64,000 bases of DNA from Temnothorax longispinosus (Eukaryota; Arthropoda; Insecta; Hymenoptera; Formicidae), in the NCBI RefSeq assembly GCF_030848805.1, contig NC_092367.1, positions 19,153,692 through 19,217,691 on the forward strand, written 5' to 3'. A program made the position numbers and the translations under genes. The notes beneath the pieces were generated by a model. It was not told the DNA's origin, made no database searches, and saw only the letters and a list, made by a program, of their open reading frames with translations. Shown one piece after another: positions 62,840 through 64,000 of the stretch. Each line of letters opens with the position of its first letter. Position 1 is the first letter of the stretch.

Positions 62840-63075
62840 TTAATTGCATGGCACGAAGGTCGAGGTTTTAATTGCGAAGATGCGAGTCGGGCGGAGAAGA
62901 TGATTGTCGTCGGGATCTGTGAAGGGATCGTCTACGAGTTTTAATGAGCGACCGAAGGTATCGACCCCTACGCGCGCGCGGTCTTAATTACCTACGAAAA
63001 ATTACGGTTGCTCGATTACAAAACCCCCATATCGGCCTCCGCCATCTCGATTTAAGAGTTCGCTCTCCTAATTCA
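62840..63075. promoter_or_regulatory. Homeodomain-type motif cluster in GC-rich block
   Basis: TTAATTGC (62840), TTTTAATTGCG (62867), TTTTAATGAG (62939), CTTAATTACC (62981) and CTAATTCAAAGG (63068, including a TCF-type TCAAAGG) fall within 240 bp of otherwise GC-rich sequence. The pattern matches the cluster at 15808-16080. Function is inferred from motifs only. Confidence 0.3.
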
Positions 63076-63199
63076 AAGGTTTTATGAGGTAAGAGATTAA
63101 GAATTGCAAATCTCTAAAGTCCGAGAAAAAAAAACAACAGTGGATTTAAATGCAAGCCTTTCAAAATTAACTCTTTATTAAGTCTTTTCTTTTAAGTTC

Positions 63200-63507
63200 T
63201 TTATTACTTTATTAAAGTAGATCTATCGCTTTAATCCATAATGGCATTCCGCAGGATCCGTTGTGCTTGATTTGCACTAGGTGGGTCACGGCAGCTTTCT
63301 CCGATCTCGAAACCGGGTCTTCTTCTTCCCGACTTTCGATGGAACCAGTCGAGGAAGGTTTGTGCTACTTCTCCCGCGGATTAACGGCGCGCTCAAGCTA
63401 CGGTATAAATGGAAAGACCCGGATTTGGTGCAAAACAAGACCGCTGGATTCACGTATTTAGCGTGGAATTATATTGTAATCCGTGTCGGAGAGTCAGCAA
63501 CGCTGTG
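63200..63507 (+). other. Possible splice acceptor and exon-like GC patch
   Basis: CTTTAATCCATAATGGCATTCCGCAG ends at about 63255 and resembles an acceptor with a CTTTAAT branch sequence. The GC-rich 250 nt after it are open in two plus-strand frames, to stops near 63460 and 63507. Neither has a recognisable motif or a clear downstream donor. GGTATAAATGG at about 63400 is TATA-like. An untranslated or terminal exon is possible but unproven. Confidence 0.2.
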
Positions 63508-64000
63508 ACCATGCCGACTTGATTGAGAAGAACCGTGAGAGAGAATCATCTTTTCCTTGCTCCAACCTGATTTTATCTCACACTACCTCGATCTTCGATA
63601 TCGTCAATTATTGATTCCATCAATTTGCAATTATTACTTGCATATTATCGGTATGGAGTGTAAGACTCATATATGGATATGAGTCAAAGATGAAAATAAT
63701 AAAATTAATACTATAAATTAAAAAAATTTAAATTAAAACACAAATTCGTAAATTACAAATATTTCTTCATAATTAATTGCATTTTAAATTATATAAATAA
63801 GACTGATTATCCTCCTCGGTTATGAATACTGCCTTGAATGCTATTTATACCTATGTTTCAAACGTTTTCAAAATCATATGATCCAATCAATTCGAATGCC
63901 AACTAATAAATATTATGCAAACCATATTTAGGACTTAACATATGCATGAATACTTATTCTGCGCCGCTTCCAAACATGTATATACTAAACTAACCCACGT
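63508..64000. other. Non-coding stretch, nothing recognised
   Basis: AT-rich tail of the window. GACTCATAT/ATATGAGTC at 63664-63685 is a 9-bp hairpin with an ATGG loop, near chance level. Confidence 0.5.

Noticed and set aside
3773..63685. Many 8-9 bp hairpins, e.g. 3773-3797, 29280-29304, 31991-32009, 33335-33351, 44961-44982, 47065-47091, 50592-50613, 63664-63685
   Set aside because: In 64 kb, about that many 8-9 bp stems with short loops are expected by chance, so only longer ones are promoted.
1..64000. CRISPR array, prokaryotic operons, phage or plasmid features
   Set aside because: No regularly spaced repeats, no compact coding and the overall character is that of eukaryotic non-coding DNA.

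Overview
The window looks like non-coding eukaryotic DNA, most likely from an insect and plausibly a hymenopteran such as an ant. It is AT-rich with many GC-rich patches. CpG is abundant on both strands rather than depleted. It contains microsatellites and eroded transposons with terminal inverted repeats. No reading frame exceeds 162 codons and none gives a product I recognise. I see no operon-like packing and no rRNA, tRNA, snRNA or known miRNA. The lineage is an inference from base composition, not from any gene. The sequence fits a large intron or an intergenic regulatory region.

Layout. At 1-5.4 kb there is a perfect 66-bp inverted repeat (1084-1240), a cluster of CGGCCAT and GAGA-type motifs (2509-2833) and an AT-rich near-palindrome (5221-5368). 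At 6-14 kb there is a bulged 16-bp hairpin (6134-6175), a purine-rich tract (about 7721-7805) and a 75-nt fold with three short helices (13841-13915). At 14.6-15.5 kb two diverged copies of a TATA-containing unit flank a degenerate element with terminal inverted repeats (14896-15273). A GC-rich block with homeodomain and PBC-type motifs follows (15808-16080). A (GA)25 microsatellite sits beside a 12-bp hairpin at 17.2 kb.

At 22.2-23.2 kb two diverged inverted arms of about 160 bp bound a 650-bp core. A minus-strand CAG|GTAAG junction with a branch point and pyrimidine tract (24333/24334) resembles a recursive splice site. A pair of palindromes lies at 27.95-28.03 kb. A second diverged duplication, spaced 660 bp, is at 37.0 and 37.7 kb. 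From 42 to 52 kb there are further hairpins and motif-rich GC blocks. At 54.6-55.2 kb one minus-strand frame stays protein-like through two internal stops, which may be a decayed coding fragment. A second transposon-like element with related termini is at 56994-57360. The last 1.2 kb holds a homeodomain-motif cluster and a possible splice acceptor.

No set of genes can be shown to work together. The supportable content is repeats, mobile-element remnants, structured or palindromic DNA and candidate regulatory or splicing signals. The clearest anomaly is the perfect inverted repeat at 1084-1240.
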